Assembly: GCF_024498135.1 (NCBI RefSeq)
Contig: NZ_JANHOH010000002.1
Span: forward strand, 496,001-560,000
Direction of reading: 5' to 3'
Length of the DNA: 64,000 bases
DNA from: Mucilaginibacter aquariorum
Lineage (GTDB): Bacteria > Bacteroidota > Bacteroidia > Sphingobacteriales > Sphingobacteriaceae
Below, in pieces: positions 18,591-26,417 of this stretch. The notes below the pieces were generated by a model. The model saw only the letters and a list, made by a program, of their open reading frames with translations. It did not search any database and had not been told where the DNA came from. Each line of letters begins with the position of its first letter. Positions within the stretch are counted from its first letter, which is position 1. The position numbers were made by a program, and so were the translations under genes.

Positions 18591-18641
18591 AATGATGGTT
18601 ATGCTACCGTGTTGTAGGTAGCATAACCATCATTTCTTTTT
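18591..18641. terminator. Bidirectional terminator between FG-GAP/heme gene and multiheme gene
   Basis: Perfect 18-bp inverted repeat (left arm 18591-18608, right arm 18617-18634) with an 8-nt loop, followed on the plus strand by a T-rich run. The right arm overlaps the stop codon of the convergent cytochrome gene. Confidence 0.88.
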
Positions 18642-19853
18642 TATATAGTCCGTTATCTTTGTTATATCATCAGGATAAACTGCAATATGGTGCGTGTGTA
18701 TCAATACCGATTCCTTTTCGTTGATTATTGCTTTTGAGGGCAGAGCAGGCATGTGGCACGATATACATTTTGCCTGTAATACTTTTGCGTCAAGCTTGCC
18801 TGTCATTTTACAAAGGTTATGGCTGGCTGCTTTATGGCAGGTTTGGCAACGTTGGGTAAACAACACCATATCATTACGCTCATTTTTGTGGGTATTGTGG
18901 CAGGTAGAGCAATCCATTTGACTGCTTATATAACATTTGCTGGTTTTTAGCATGTCCAGCTGGTCGCCGTGTACATCAAGGTGGGCAAGGTCTGTTGGCC
19001 CGGCAGATGGGGCATGTTTTTTATAGTCGGTAAGTTTATCGCCCGGTTTAAAATCAAATATCGATTTAGAGTTTTGGGTTTGTGTACCCGAGTGGCATGT
19101 GCCGCAAAGGTCTATCTTTTGTTCACGGGTTAAGGCGCTTATTTTGGTGATGTATTTTGCCGTTTTAATGGTGGGGTTTGCTGTCTGAAAATCTACATGC
19201 TGTTTTGCACCGCCGTGGCAGCGTTCGCAATCAATACTTAATATGATCGAGTTTTTTTGGAACCCGATAGCATCACCCGAAAAACTTGGAAGCTTACCCG
19301 GTTCCGTTTTAGCGCTTGATGTATGACACTCCATACAACGTAAGTTTATTGACCTGTCAAAACTGGCCATAACGCTATCATAACCAGGGCTCATTATCCA
19401 ATGGTTCTTTATGTTATCGAACGATACGGGCAACTGAAATAATTCGTTCTCTTTCCAATACAAATAGCTTTCTCCCTTAACGCCACCCATCGCAATATCT
19501 ATACGGGCAGTTTCTACCTTTTGGCCATTTACATAATTGGTTTGGTATAAGCCGCTATCGGTTTTGGTCATCACAACCTTGGTATGGTCGTTATAGGTAA
19601 AACTATTTAGTCCCGGTAGAAAGCTGCCGTGCACGGTTTTGGTTGTCGCCGGCGAGGATGCAATAGAATGCGCCATATGCGGGTAGGTATTGCTGATATC
19701 ACTATGACAGCTAACACATGTTTTAGCCCCGGCATAAGCTTCGCCGCGTGGATCTTGTGATTCATGTGCCTCCTTTGTGCTTAAGCATTGCGATAAAATA
19801 ACTACCAGCGGAAATAAAAACAGAGGCAACAGCAATAGCTTCCTTTTGGCCAT
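18630..19853 (-). CDS. Seven-heme c-type cytochrome, exported
   Basis: A 407-residue exported protein with seven CxxCH motifs: CVSCH (46-50), CMECH, CERCH, CGTCH, CSTCH, CQTCH and CISCH. The N-terminus is strongly hydrophobic and ends in LSQC; this could be a lipobox, but Gln at -1 is unusual, so plain export is also possible. Additional histidines (HMAHS, HLDVHGDQ, HTHHIAVYP) could serve as distal heme ligands. The heme spacing and the final CISCHMP resemble multiheme cytochromes that move electrons or reduce small nitrogen or sulfur compounds; the exact family cannot be fixed by eye. It converges on the heme/FG-GAP gene and shares its terminator, so a functional link is possible but not by cotranscription. 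Confidence 0.88.
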   Translation of the reverse strand: MAKRKLLLLPLFLFPLVVILSQCLSTKEAHESQDPRGEAYAGAKTCVSCHSDISNTYPHMAHSIASSPATTKTVHGSFLPGLNSFTYNDHTKVVMTKTDSGLYQTNYVNGQKVETARIDIAMGGVKGESYLYWKENELFQLPVSFDNIKNHWIMSPGYDSVMASFDRSINLRCMECHTSSAKTEPGKLPSFSGDAIGFQKNSIILSIDCERCHGGAKQHVDFQTANPTIKTAKYITKISALTREQKIDLCGTCHSGTQTQNSKSIFDFKPGDKLTDYKKHAPSAGPTDLAHLDVHGDQLDMLKTSKCYISSQMDCSTCHNTHKNERNDMVLFTQRCQTCHKAASHNLCKMTGKLDAKVLQAKCISCHMPALPSKAIINEKESVLIHTHHIAVYPDDITKITDYIKKK

Positions 19854-19987
19854 CAGGTAAATTGGTTTGTTTGTTAATAATAGTCAATAATCGGGAAATA
19901 TCGCCCCTTAATTAAGTTTTTTATTATAACAGAGCGGGACTCAAATATGGTAAACTTATTTAGTGCAAACCAAGTACAGATCTTGAA

Positions 19988-20024
19988 GTACGAAACCGTA
20001 CGTACAAGTGTCCGTTATCGTACA
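19988..20024. promoter_or_regulatory. Two tandem palindromic operator-like sites
   Basis: GTACG-AAAC-CGTAC (19988-20001) and TGTCCG-TTAT-CGTACA (20009-20024) share the pattern GTACG-N4-CGTAC. Their centres are 22 bp apart, two helical turns, so proteins bound to both would sit on the same face. They lie 52-88 bp upstream of a sigma-54-like promoter, as expected for NtrC-type activator sites. Confidence 0.62.
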
Positions 20025-20075
20025 CCTGTTAAATATAAAATGCCCTTATTGTATGAAAAACAGGGTTTTATGGCT

Positions 20076-20091
20076 TGGCATTCACTTTGAT
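20076..20091 (+). promoter_or_regulatory. Sigma-54-type promoter for the FtsX/MacB permease
   Basis: TGGCAT-TCACT-TTGAT matches the -24 GG and -12 pattern TGGCAY-N5-TTGCW except for A in place of the -12 C. Predicted transcription start is about 20102, leaving roughly 30 nt before the ATG at 20133. Confidence 0.6.
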
Positions 20092-20132
20092 AATTTTAGG
20101 TGGTCACTCAAAATTTAAATAAACCCTTTGCT

Positions 20133-22544
20133 ATGTTACAAAACTTATTTAAAACCGCCTGGCGTAATGTATCGCGTCATAAATCGTATACATTCATTAA
20201 CATAATAGGCCTGGGCTCGGGCATCGCCATTTGTCTGATTATTTTTGTGCTGATACAATTTCATTCCAGCTTTGATAATTTTCATAGCAAAAAGGATAGG
20301 ATCTACCGCATGCTAACCGAGTATCATCATGCCGATTCAAAAGATATATTTTATGGTTCGGGCATTGCGCGTGGCATACCGCAAACATTAAAAATAGATA
20401 TACCCGAACTTGAAGCCTACGCTCCGGTATTTCATGGTTATAACGAGCAGATACAGGTTTTGAATGCCGACGGGCAAATTGAAAAGAAGTTTAAAGAAGA
20501 GGGGGTGTTTGCAACTACGCCATCCTTCTTTAAAATATTCGATTTTCCGCTATTGCAGGGCGATGCCAATACGGCGCTGAGTAACCCTAACTCGGTACTA
20601 CTAACAAAAGAGACCGCCGACAAATATTTTGGCGACTGGCGCCAGGCAGTGGGCAAAACCATTAGATGGGATAATAAAGAAATTTTAAAGGTAACCGGCA
20701 TATTAGCCCCCATTCCTAAGAACACCGATTTTCAGTTTAAGGTAGTGTTTTCGTTAGGTACAGGCCGCACTGCCGAAATGCTAAAATCAACCGATTACGA
20801 TAGCACAGGCGGATTTTATGGCTGCTATGTACTTGCCCCCGCTGGCATGACCGGAGCGCAATTAACCGGCAAACTACAGGCGCTGATGAAAAAATACCGC
20901 TCGCCCGAAAATAAGGATAGTGAAGTGGCCCAGCCGTTAAGTAATGTGCACTTTGATAATAAGGTAGATAACTACTCCAACATATCTATTACCCCGCAAA
21001 TGATAAATATGCTTTGGATGATAGCTTTGTTTATTTTGATTATTGCCTGTGTTAATTTTGTAAACCTGGCAACCGCACAGGCGGTAAACCGCGCTAAAGA
21101 GGTTGGCGTACGTAAAGTGCTTGGCGGCAATCGCGGCCAGTTGCAAATGCAGTTTTTGGCCGAGACATTGGTCATCGTTTTATTAGCCCTGGTACTATCG
21201 GCAGGCATAAGTTTTTTGGCGGTGCCAATGGTGGGTAAAATAATGGATCTGCCGTTATCCGCAGGCATGCTGCTGCAGTTTAAAGTGGCAGCTTTTGTAG
21301 TAGCCTTAACGGGAGGGGTAACGCTTATAGCGGGTTTTTATCCATCAATGGTACTTTCGGGTTTTAACCCCATTAATGCTTTAAAAAGCAAGGTGGCGTT
21401 TAAAACATCCCGGGGAATCTCTTTAAGGCATGCGTTAGTAGTATTTCAGTTTATTATTGCGCAGGGGTTGATCATTTGCACCATCATCATTGTAAAGCAA
21501 ATGAACTACTTTACGCACGAGAGTATGGGCTTTGATAAAGATGCTATTGTGAATGTTCATTTTCCGTCAGACAGTGCTGCAATAAGTAAGCTCGATTACC
21601 TTAAAAAGAGACTAACAGATATAAGCGGGATACAACAGGTAAGTTTAAGTTCGGACCTGCCCGCCGGCGAAGATGATAACTGGACGATGTTTACCTATGA
21701 TAATGCCATTAAACAAGTAGATTTTTATTCCATCATCCAGATGGCCGATGAACAATACGTGCCGACTTATAAGTTAAAGCTTGTGGCCGGGCGCAATGTT
21801 GCATCTTCAGACACCATACGGGAGTTTTTGGTGAACGAGGCGGTAATCCAAAAACTGGGCCTCAAAAAACCTGAGGACGCCTTGAACAAGCAGATAGCCT
21901 TAGGCAAGTTTGCTAAAGGCAGGATAGTGGGAGTACTCAAGAACTTTCATAACCGGTCGTTTAAGGATGAGTATGCGCCAATGCTGATCACTACTTTGAA
22001 AAACCAGTATGGAGTTAGTAATATCAAGTTATCATCGGCGAACATGAGCACTTCAATAAAAGGTATAGAAAAGCTTTGGAATGAAGTTTATCCCGACTAC
22101 GCTTTCGAGTACAAGTTTATGGATGAACGCATAGCGGCTTACTACAAACAGGAAAGTCAACTGTCAAAAATATACCAAAGCTTTGCTGTAATTGCCATAT
22201 TACTAAGCTGCCTGGGCCTGTATGGACTGGCATCTTTTATGGCTGTGCAGCGGATAAAAGAAGTAGGTATCCGCAAGGTGCTGGGTTCTTCGGTATCGGG
22301 TATAGTTTACCTGTTCTCGAAAGAATTTGTAGTGATGATAGTAATTGGCTTTGCCATTGCAGCACCAATTACCTGGTACCTGATGAATAAGTGGCTACAA
22401 GATTATATTTATCGGATCCAGATACATTGGGGTATATTTTTACTGGCGGGCGTTATAGCAATTAGTATCGCGTTGGCTACAGTAAGTTTCCAGTTGATAA
22501 AGGCCGCTTTGGTTAATCCGGTTAAAAGTTTGCGGAGCGAATAA
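20133..22544 (+). CDS. FtsX/MacB-type ABC transporter permease
   Basis: An 803-residue inner-membrane permease. It has an N-terminal helix (NIIGLGSGIAICLIIFVLIQF), a MacB-type periplasmic domain, a first FtsX block of three helices (about residues 280-420, with VNLATAQAVNRAKEVGVRKVLGG), a second helix plus periplasmic domain, and a second FtsX block at the C-terminus (AVQRIKEVGIRKVLGSS). No ATPase is encoded nearby, as is usual for this expanded family in Bacteroidota, so the partner ATPase must be elsewhere. The ATG at 20133 (MLQNLFKTAWRN) is the standard family start; a GTG 33 bp upstream is in frame but overlaps the predicted transcription start region. The sigma-54-like promoter and paired operators imply control by a response regulator. 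Confidence 0.93.
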   Translation: MLQNLFKTAWRNVSRHKSYTFINIIGLGSGIAICLIIFVLIQFHSSFDNFHSKKDRIYRMLTEYHHADSKDIFYGSGIARGIPQTLKIDIPELEAYAPVFHGYNEQIQVLNADGQIEKKFKEEGVFATTPSFFKIFDFPLLQGDANTALSNPNSVLLTKETADKYFGDWRQAVGKTIRWDNKEILKVTGILAPIPKNTDFQFKVVFSLGTGRTAEMLKSTDYDSTGGFYGCYVLAPAGMTGAQLTGKLQALMKKYRSPENKDSEVAQPLSNVHFDNKVDNYSNISITPQMINMLWMIALFILIIACVNFVNLATAQAVNRAKEVGVRKVLGGNRGQLQMQFLAETLVIVLLALVLSAGISFLAVPMVGKIMDLPLSAGMLLQFKVAAFVVALTGGVTLIAGFYPSMVLSGFNPINALKSKVAFKTSRGISLRHALVVFQFIIAQGLIICTIIIVKQMNYFTHESMGFDKDAIVNVHFPSDSAAISKLDYLKKRLTDISGIQQVSLSSDLPAGEDDNWTMFTYDNAIKQVDFYSIIQMADEQYVPTYKLKLVAGRNVASSDTIREFLVNEAVIQKLGLKKPEDALNKQIALGKFAKGRIVGVLKNFHNRSFKDEYAPMLITTLKNQYGVSNIKLSSANMSTSIKGIEKLWNEVYPDYAFEYKFMDERIAAYYKQESQLSKIYQSFAVIAILLSCLGLYGLASFMAVQRIKEVGIRKVLGSSVSGIVYLFSKEFVVMIVIGFAIAAPITWYLMNKWLQDYIYRIQIHWGIFLLAGVIAISIALATVSFQLIKAALVNPVKSLRSE

Positions 22545-22655
22545 ATCATTATATAAAATTATTACCCTGATTTACAGTTAATTGTATTTTATTATAGTAC
22601 TATGTATTGCATAATACCATGTAATGTGTATTTTTGTTTATCAATTTAAAAAATC

Positions 22656-23036
22656 ATGAAATCGATCAGCAAAAAATTACAAATTATTGTATTGGCATTA
22701 ATAATATTAGGTACTGTAGCAGCATGCGATTGGGGCAAATCGACAACCATTATTAACAAAACAGACAACTTATCGCAAAAGATAAAATACTCTGGTAAGA
22801 TAATTTTTAACGAGCAGCAAAACGGTATCGACCATATATCAGATGGTGGATACCTGGAGTTTGACGAAAATGGAAGAGGTTTTAAAGCCAAAAACGATGC
22901 TTATGGAAAAATAAACTACGAGTTTGATGGCGATAGTAAAGTAAACACTTTAAGTGATGACCAAAAGCAATTTGTAGCCCATGCGGTTAAAGCCATTATT
23001 AAAGAACGGGCAAAATTAAGGCCCGAGCATAAGTAA
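22656..23036 (+). CDS. Small lipoprotein of unknown function
   Basis: A 126-residue protein with a clear lipoprotein signal (hydrophobic stretch then GTVAAC, Cys24). The mature part is short, polar and rich in lysine and aspartate, with segments such as YSGKIIFNEQQNGIDHISDGGYLEFDENGRGFKAKND that look like a small beta-rich domain. I do not recognise a family. It stands alone between the permease and a convergent metallo-beta-lactamase gene whose stop codon lies only 4 bp away, and no hairpin separates the two. The region upstream is A+T-rich with no clear promoter. Coding status is well supported by the signal peptide and codon usage. Confidence 0.82.
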   Translation: MKSISKKLQIIVLALIILGTVAACDWGKSTTIINKTDNLSQKIKYSGKIIFNEQQNGIDHISDGGYLEFDENGRGFKAKNDAYGKINYEFDGDSKVNTLSDDQKQFVAHAVKAIIKERAKLRPEHK

Positions 23037-23039
23037 AAA

Positions 23040-23765
23040 TCATTTTTTACTAAGGATCTGTAGCGTGTGGCTTAGCTGTTTTGTGCCACCCTGCCATCCC
23101 AGGTGCCCGGGAATTAAATACCGCGCGGTTTTATATCGGGAAGCGACATTTTTAATGGTTATGGGCCATTGCGTAAGGTCGGCATCGCCGGTAAAACCTT
23201 TTGTAGTGGCCTCTAAACTTTTAACCAGGCAGCCACCAAAAAGTATCCGCTCGTGCGGCAGCCAAACCACAATATTATCCTGTGTATGGCCTGCACCCGG
23301 GTAATAGGTTTGCAAGGTTAAGCCGGCAATATTAAAAGTGGTATCGCGGGCAAAGATGTATTGCGGCAGCTCGTTATTTTCTTTTTTGGCAAGCGCATAG
23401 GTTTGTTTGCTGCTATAGGTTTTAGCCCCCTGTTTTTTTAACACATCTAAGCCACCTACACAGTCGTCATGAAAGTGGGTTGCAACACAAAAAATTATCT
23501 TTTTGTTAAAGCGCTGTTTAACGCTATCTATCAGTTGTTGGGTTTGTTCATCGCCCCAGGGAGTGTTAACCAAAACAACGCCTTTGTCGGTAACTGCAAA
23601 TAAACTGTTGGCAGGGTACGCAGGCGATTTATCATCTGGATAACCGTATGATGTGCACACGTAAAAATTTTTGGTTAAATGTGTTATGCTGATCTTTTGT
23701 ACGGGCTTCTGGGCAAAAGCTATAGCCGAAACAAATAAGCATATTATAAACATCCTGATCTTCAT
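23040..23765 (-). CDS. Subclass B1 metallo-beta-lactamase
   Basis: A 241-residue exported zinc hydrolase. The signal peptide is about 18 residues (IICLFVSAIAFAQ). All six ligands of the two-zinc B1 site are present: His97, His99 and Asp101 in THFHDD, His160 in GAGHTQDN, Cys179 in GGCLVKS and His221 in IPGHLGW. Lys182, equivalent to the substrate-binding Lys224 of the standard numbering, is also kept. B1 enzymes hydrolyse most beta-lactams including carbapenems. Length and the intact site argue for an active enzyme, though activity and spectrum cannot be read from sequence. It has no mobile element nearby and codon use like its neighbours, so it is probably intrinsic to the chromosome. The stop of pgmB lies 2 bp upstream of its start, so both could share a transcript. 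Confidence 0.93.
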   Translation of the reverse strand: MKIRMFIICLFVSAIAFAQKPVQKISITHLTKNFYVCTSYGYPDDKSPAYPANSLFAVTDKGVVLVNTPWGDEQTQQLIDSVKQRFNKKIIFCVATHFHDDCVGGLDVLKKQGAKTYSSKQTYALAKKENNELPQYIFARDTTFNIAGLTLQTYYPGAGHTQDNIVVWLPHERILFGGCLVKSLEATTKGFTGDADLTQWPITIKNVASRYKTARYLIPGHLGWQGGTKQLSHTLQILSKK

Positions 23766-23767
23766 CC

Positions 23768-24418
23768 TTACAATTTATCTAATATATCCAACGTCATTTT
23801 ATCTAAACCGCTTACCACCATATCCGCGCGGGTAAGCATGTCCGGCGAGCCTATTCCCACGGTTTTCATGCCTCCGTTTATGGCTGCTTCTATACCGGCA
23901 AGGGCGTCCTCAAAAACTACACAAGCCGATGGTTCAACGTTTAATTCTTCGGCACCCTTCAAAAATACTTCAGGATCGGGTTTGGGGATGCTTACACTGT
24001 TGCCATCAACAACGGCGTCAAACAAAGGCAGTAGTTCCAGTTTAGCCAATATAGTAGGGGTGTTTTTACTGGCCGAACCAATGGCTGTTTTTAAACCGGC
24101 ATCGCGGCAGGCCTGTACAAACTCACGGGCACCGGGTAATATTTCGGCAGGTGTCATCTGGCCAATCATCTCGGTATACCAGTCGTTTTTGCGGGTGGCC
24201 AGCTCCAGCTTTTCAGCTTCGGTTTTATTGGTAACGTTTCCCCAACCCAATATTAGTTCTAACGATGCCATACGGCTTACACCTTTCAGCTGCTCGTTCT
24301 GGTGTTCGGTAAAATCAAAGCCCATTTCATTGGCAAGGCGTTTCCATGCTTTATAATGATACACTGCTGTATCTACAATTACACCGTCGAGATCAAATAG
24401 GCAGGCTTTAATATTCAT
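23768..24418 (-). CDS. pgmB: Beta-phosphoglucomutase (HAD family)
   Basis: A 216-residue HAD-superfamily mutase that interconverts beta-glucose 1-phosphate and glucose 6-phosphate in the cytoplasm. Motif I is DLDGVIVDTAVYHYKAW, with the nucleophile and general acid-base aspartates two residues apart and the cap-domain substrate segment right after it. Further motifs are GSASKNTPTIL (motif II), Lys in SIPKPDPEVFL (motif III) and VFEDALAGIEAA (motif IV). The ATG at 24418 is chosen because the protein family starts directly with this strand; an open extension of 33 codons upstream has no homologous look. The usual partner is a GH65 maltose or kojibiose phosphorylase, which is encoded at 47261-49582 rather than next door. 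The gene is followed 2 bp later by the metallo-beta-lactamase gene. Confidence 0.92.
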   Translation of the reverse strand: MNIKACLFDLDGVIVDTAVYHYKAWKRLANEMGFDFTEHQNEQLKGVSRMASLELILGWGNVTNKTEAEKLELATRKNDWYTEMIGQMTPAEILPGAREFVQACRDAGLKTAIGSASKNTPTILAKLELLPLFDAVVDGNSVSIPKPDPEVFLKGAEELNVEPSACVVFEDALAGIEAAINGGMKTVGIGSPDMLTRADMVVSGLDKMTLDILDKL

Positions 24419-24517
24419 GGCGATAAAGGTATAAGTTGCCTTGTTAATAATCATTATAAATAAATTTCTAATATTATTTGGATTAATTATAAATAATACC
24501 CTCTTTTGTAACGTCAA

Positions 24518-24886
24518 ATGGTTACAACTCTAATAGATCCGCAAACAAGTACCTGGGTAGATGTATTCAGCACCAAACAAGGCGCTGTTTATCAAAGTGA
24601 TGCTGAACGTTGCTGGTATGTTGATTTTGCCGGTAAAGTTGCCAAATTTGATTATCGTTGTTTACTTAAGCTTAAAAAAGCGGTATATAATGTAGATATC
24701 GAAGCAAAGCTGCTCGAAACCTCTAAAGACCCCGACGTAGAAATTATCTTTATCTGCGCCTGCGACCACACTTACATTCTTACTTTGATGCAGATCATCG
24801 CTCTTAAAGAGTTGATGGAAGGCACATTTGTAATGCTGCAATTGAACAGCATTTTACAAGATCGCCTGTATCGTATTGCTGTTTAG
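24518..24886 (+). CDS. Uncharacterised small soluble protein
   Basis: A 122-residue protein without signal peptide or membrane helix. It has an alternating beta-strand pattern (WYVDFAGKVAKFDYRCLLKLKKAV) followed by an acidic linker and a hydrophobic C-terminal half (EIIFICACDHTYILTLMQIIALKELMEGTFVMLQLNSIL). Two cysteines in the ICAC segment could bind metal but the pattern is not diagnostic. It resembles conserved small cytoplasmic Bacteroidota proteins of unknown function; I cannot name the family with confidence. The gene is divergent from pgmB across a 99-bp spacer and precedes ferritin by 122 bp. The ATG at 24518 is the only good start. Confidence 0.72.
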   Translation: MVTTLIDPQTSTWVDVFSTKQGAVYQSDAERCWYVDFAGKVAKFDYRCLLKLKKAVYNVDIEAKLLETSKDPDVEIIFICACDHTYILTLMQIIALKELMEGTFVMLQLNSILQDRLYRIAV

Positions 24887-25008
24887 TAATTTAGACTGAA
24901 TTCATATTGCCTTTATTTTCTCTATCCGCTACTTTATAGGCGTATATTGTATCATTATTTAAGTCGGCACGTTTGTTGTCTATCTTAATAGTCCTAAAAA
25001 TATATTAT

Positions 25009-25539
25009 ATGAAAGATCTTATCCGCGTAAGAAGCCTTATTTCTGCAGAAGTAGAAATGCTTTTAAATCAGCAAGTTAAAAAAGAAGCATACTCGTCATC
25101 AATTTATTTATCAATGGCATCATGGTGTAACCGCAATGGTTTCGATTACTCGTCTGATTACTTTTTTAAACAAGCCGAAGAGGAAAGACAACATCAGCTA
25201 AAATTTTACAAGTATATATTGGATATGGGCGGCAATGCCGTATCACCCGAAGTTACCGGCATTAAACAGGAGTACAACTCATTCCGCGAAGTGTTTGAAG
25301 AAGCGCTTGACCAGGAAATCAGCGTTACCCAGTCAATCAAAAATATTTATGCCCGCTGCTTAAAAGAACAGGATTTTGTAACCAACGAATTTTTAAACTG
25401 GTTCCTGAAAGAGCAACGCGAAGAAGAGTATAAAGCACGCCGCGCACTGGAGCTGTTCGAAGTTATTGGCGAAGAAGGTACCGGCAGATGGCAGATTGAT
25501 AAGCACGTTGGCGATATCAAATACAACAGCGAGGCTTAA
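25009..25539 (+). CDS. ftnA: Ferritin (non-heme, bacterial type)
   Basis: A 176-residue four-helix ferritin that stores iron in a 24-subunit shell. The ferroxidase ligands are visible: Glu in the first helix (SAEVEMLLNQQVKKEAYSS), EEERQH in the second, and the QEI/EQREEE glutamates in helices three and four. No heme-ligand methionine typical of bacterioferritin is evident. The ATG at 25009 fits the family length; an in-frame extension of 12 codons upstream lies in a non-coding-looking leader. The stop codon overlaps the stop of the convergent [2Fe-2S] gene within one TTAA. Two adjacent iron-related genes suggest shared iron handling, though they are on opposite strands. Confidence 0.95.
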   Translation: MKDLIRVRSLISAEVEMLLNQQVKKEAYSSSIYLSMASWCNRNGFDYSSDYFFKQAEEERQHQLKFYKYILDMGGNAVSPEVTGIKQEYNSFREVFEEALDQEISVTQSIKNIYARCLKEQDFVTNEFLNWFLKEQREEEYKARRALELFEVIGEEGTGRWQIDKHVGDIKYNSEA

Positions 25540-25790
25540 TCTTTAGCTAACAAAAGCTTTAAAACATCTTTCTCCGAATATTCCTTCAACCAGATATTTC
25601 CCGGAGATATAGTACAGACCGGTGCATAATCACACCGGTCTGTGCATTCTATACGTATCACTTCAATATCCCCCTTGCTGTGTTTGGCAAACTTTTCGGC
25701 AATTTTATACATGCTTTTACCGCCACGTTTTGCGCATTTACTCCCTGTACATACAAACAGCACTTTATCCGGTACGGTAAATTTACTCAT
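25536..25790 (-). CDS. Thioredoxin-like [2Fe-2S] ferredoxin
   Basis: An 84-residue protein of the thioredoxin-like ferredoxin family, related to the NuoE domain. The four cluster ligands follow the C-x4-C ... C-x3-C pattern: Cys14 and Cys19 in CTGSKC, and the pair in ECTDRC, followed by a fifth cysteine in DYAPVC. The protein probably carries electrons or acts in (2Fe-2S) delivery in the cytoplasm; partner unknown. Its stop codon shares a TTAA with that of ferritin on the other strand, leaving no room for a terminator between the two genes. The ATG at 25790 precedes the first strand (VLFVCTGSKC) by eight residues, as in homologues. Confidence 0.88.
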   Translation of the reverse strand: MSKFTVPDKVLFVCTGSKCAKRGGKSMYKIAEKFAKHSKGDIEVIRIECTDRCDYAPVCTISPGNIWLKEYSEKDVLKLLLAKD

Positions 25791-25888
25791 GTAAAAAATA
25801 TCGTTTTTATTAGATAACTTACAAATATCAGCTTTATTTTTGATACAAGTTGTTATTACACAAGCATGAATATTAAACCTATAATTTT

Positions 25889-26242
25889 ATGAGATCTATA
25901 GAAATAATTTCCATCCCGGTTACTGACCAGCAGGTAGCAAAAGAATTTTACCTGAACATGGGCTTTAGTTTAATTGTTGAAGCACCGTTTCAGGGTGGCA
26001 GCAATTGGATCCAGCTGGGCCTGCCTGATGGTGGCACAACCATAACATTGGTAAACTGGTTCCCCGAACTAACCCCCGGCAGTATACAAGGGTTTGTTAT
26101 AAAATGCGACGACATTGACGCATCCATAGCAGACCTCGCAGCGAAAGGCATAGAAACAGGCAAGGTTGATAAAACCCCATGGGGCCGTTTCGCTACTGTA
26201 AAAGATCCGGATGGTAACTCGTGGAGCCTGCATAGCAATTAA
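25889..26242 (+). CDS. Glyoxalase/bleomycin-resistance-type (VOC) protein
   Basis: A 117-residue single-chain VOC-fold protein with two beta-alpha-beta-beta-beta modules: IEIISIPVTDQQVAKEFYLNMGFSLIVEA and VIKCDDIDASIADLAAKGIE...GRFATVKDPDGNSWSLH. The C-terminal DPDGNSW motif is the usual signature of the superfamily. Members bind metals and act as glyoxalases, dioxygenases or drug-binding proteins; the substrate here is unknown. The short, unfused form normally dimerises. A perfect 16-bp terminator hairpin follows immediately. There is no evident operon partner. Confidence 0.9.
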   Translation: MRSIEIISIPVTDQQVAKEFYLNMGFSLIVEAPFQGGSNWIQLGLPDGGTTITLVNWFPELTPGSIQGFVIKCDDIDASIADLAAKGIETGKVDKTPWGRFATVKDPDGNSWSLHSN

Positions 26243-26255
26243 TACTTTAATTGGT

Positions 26256-26290
26256 AACAAAAAAGCCATCCCTGGGATGGCTTTTTTGTT
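26256..26290. terminator. Strong terminator after VOC gene
   Basis: A perfect 16-bp stem (left arm 26256-26271, right arm 26275-26290) with a 3-nt loop, A-run before and T-run after, so it can work in both directions. Confidence 0.93.
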
Positions 26291-26330
26291 TGTAAACAAC
26301 GCTATGTATCATATGATTTTTGCGTCTTAA

Positions 26331-26389
26331 CCTCTTTGCGTAAAAAACTCTGTGTACTCTGTGCTTTTCTCTTTGTGCCCTCTGTGGTA
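26331..26389 (-). repeat. CACAGAG-type intergenic repeat, copy 1
   Basis: Reiterated units of the type CTCTGTG and CTTTGTG about ten bases apart, read on the plus strand. The reverse complement resembles the left part of the element at 53950-54058 (ACCACAGAGG ... CACAGAG). It lies between the VOC terminator and the nuclease promoter. Confidence 0.6.
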
Positions 26390-26405
26390 AAATAACACAA
26401 ATTGA

Positions 26406-26413
26406 TATCTTAG
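26406..26413 (+). promoter_or_regulatory. -7 box next to nuclease start codon
   Basis: TATCTTAG is a one-mismatch version of TAnnTTTG, four bases before the ATG at 26418. This predicts a leaderless or nearly leaderless transcript. Confidence 0.45.
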
Positions 26414-26417
26414 CCCC

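Noticed and set aside
20100..20132. GTG start for the permease
   Set aside because: It lies at or before the predicted transcription start of the sigma-54-like promoter; the family begins at the ATG at 20133.
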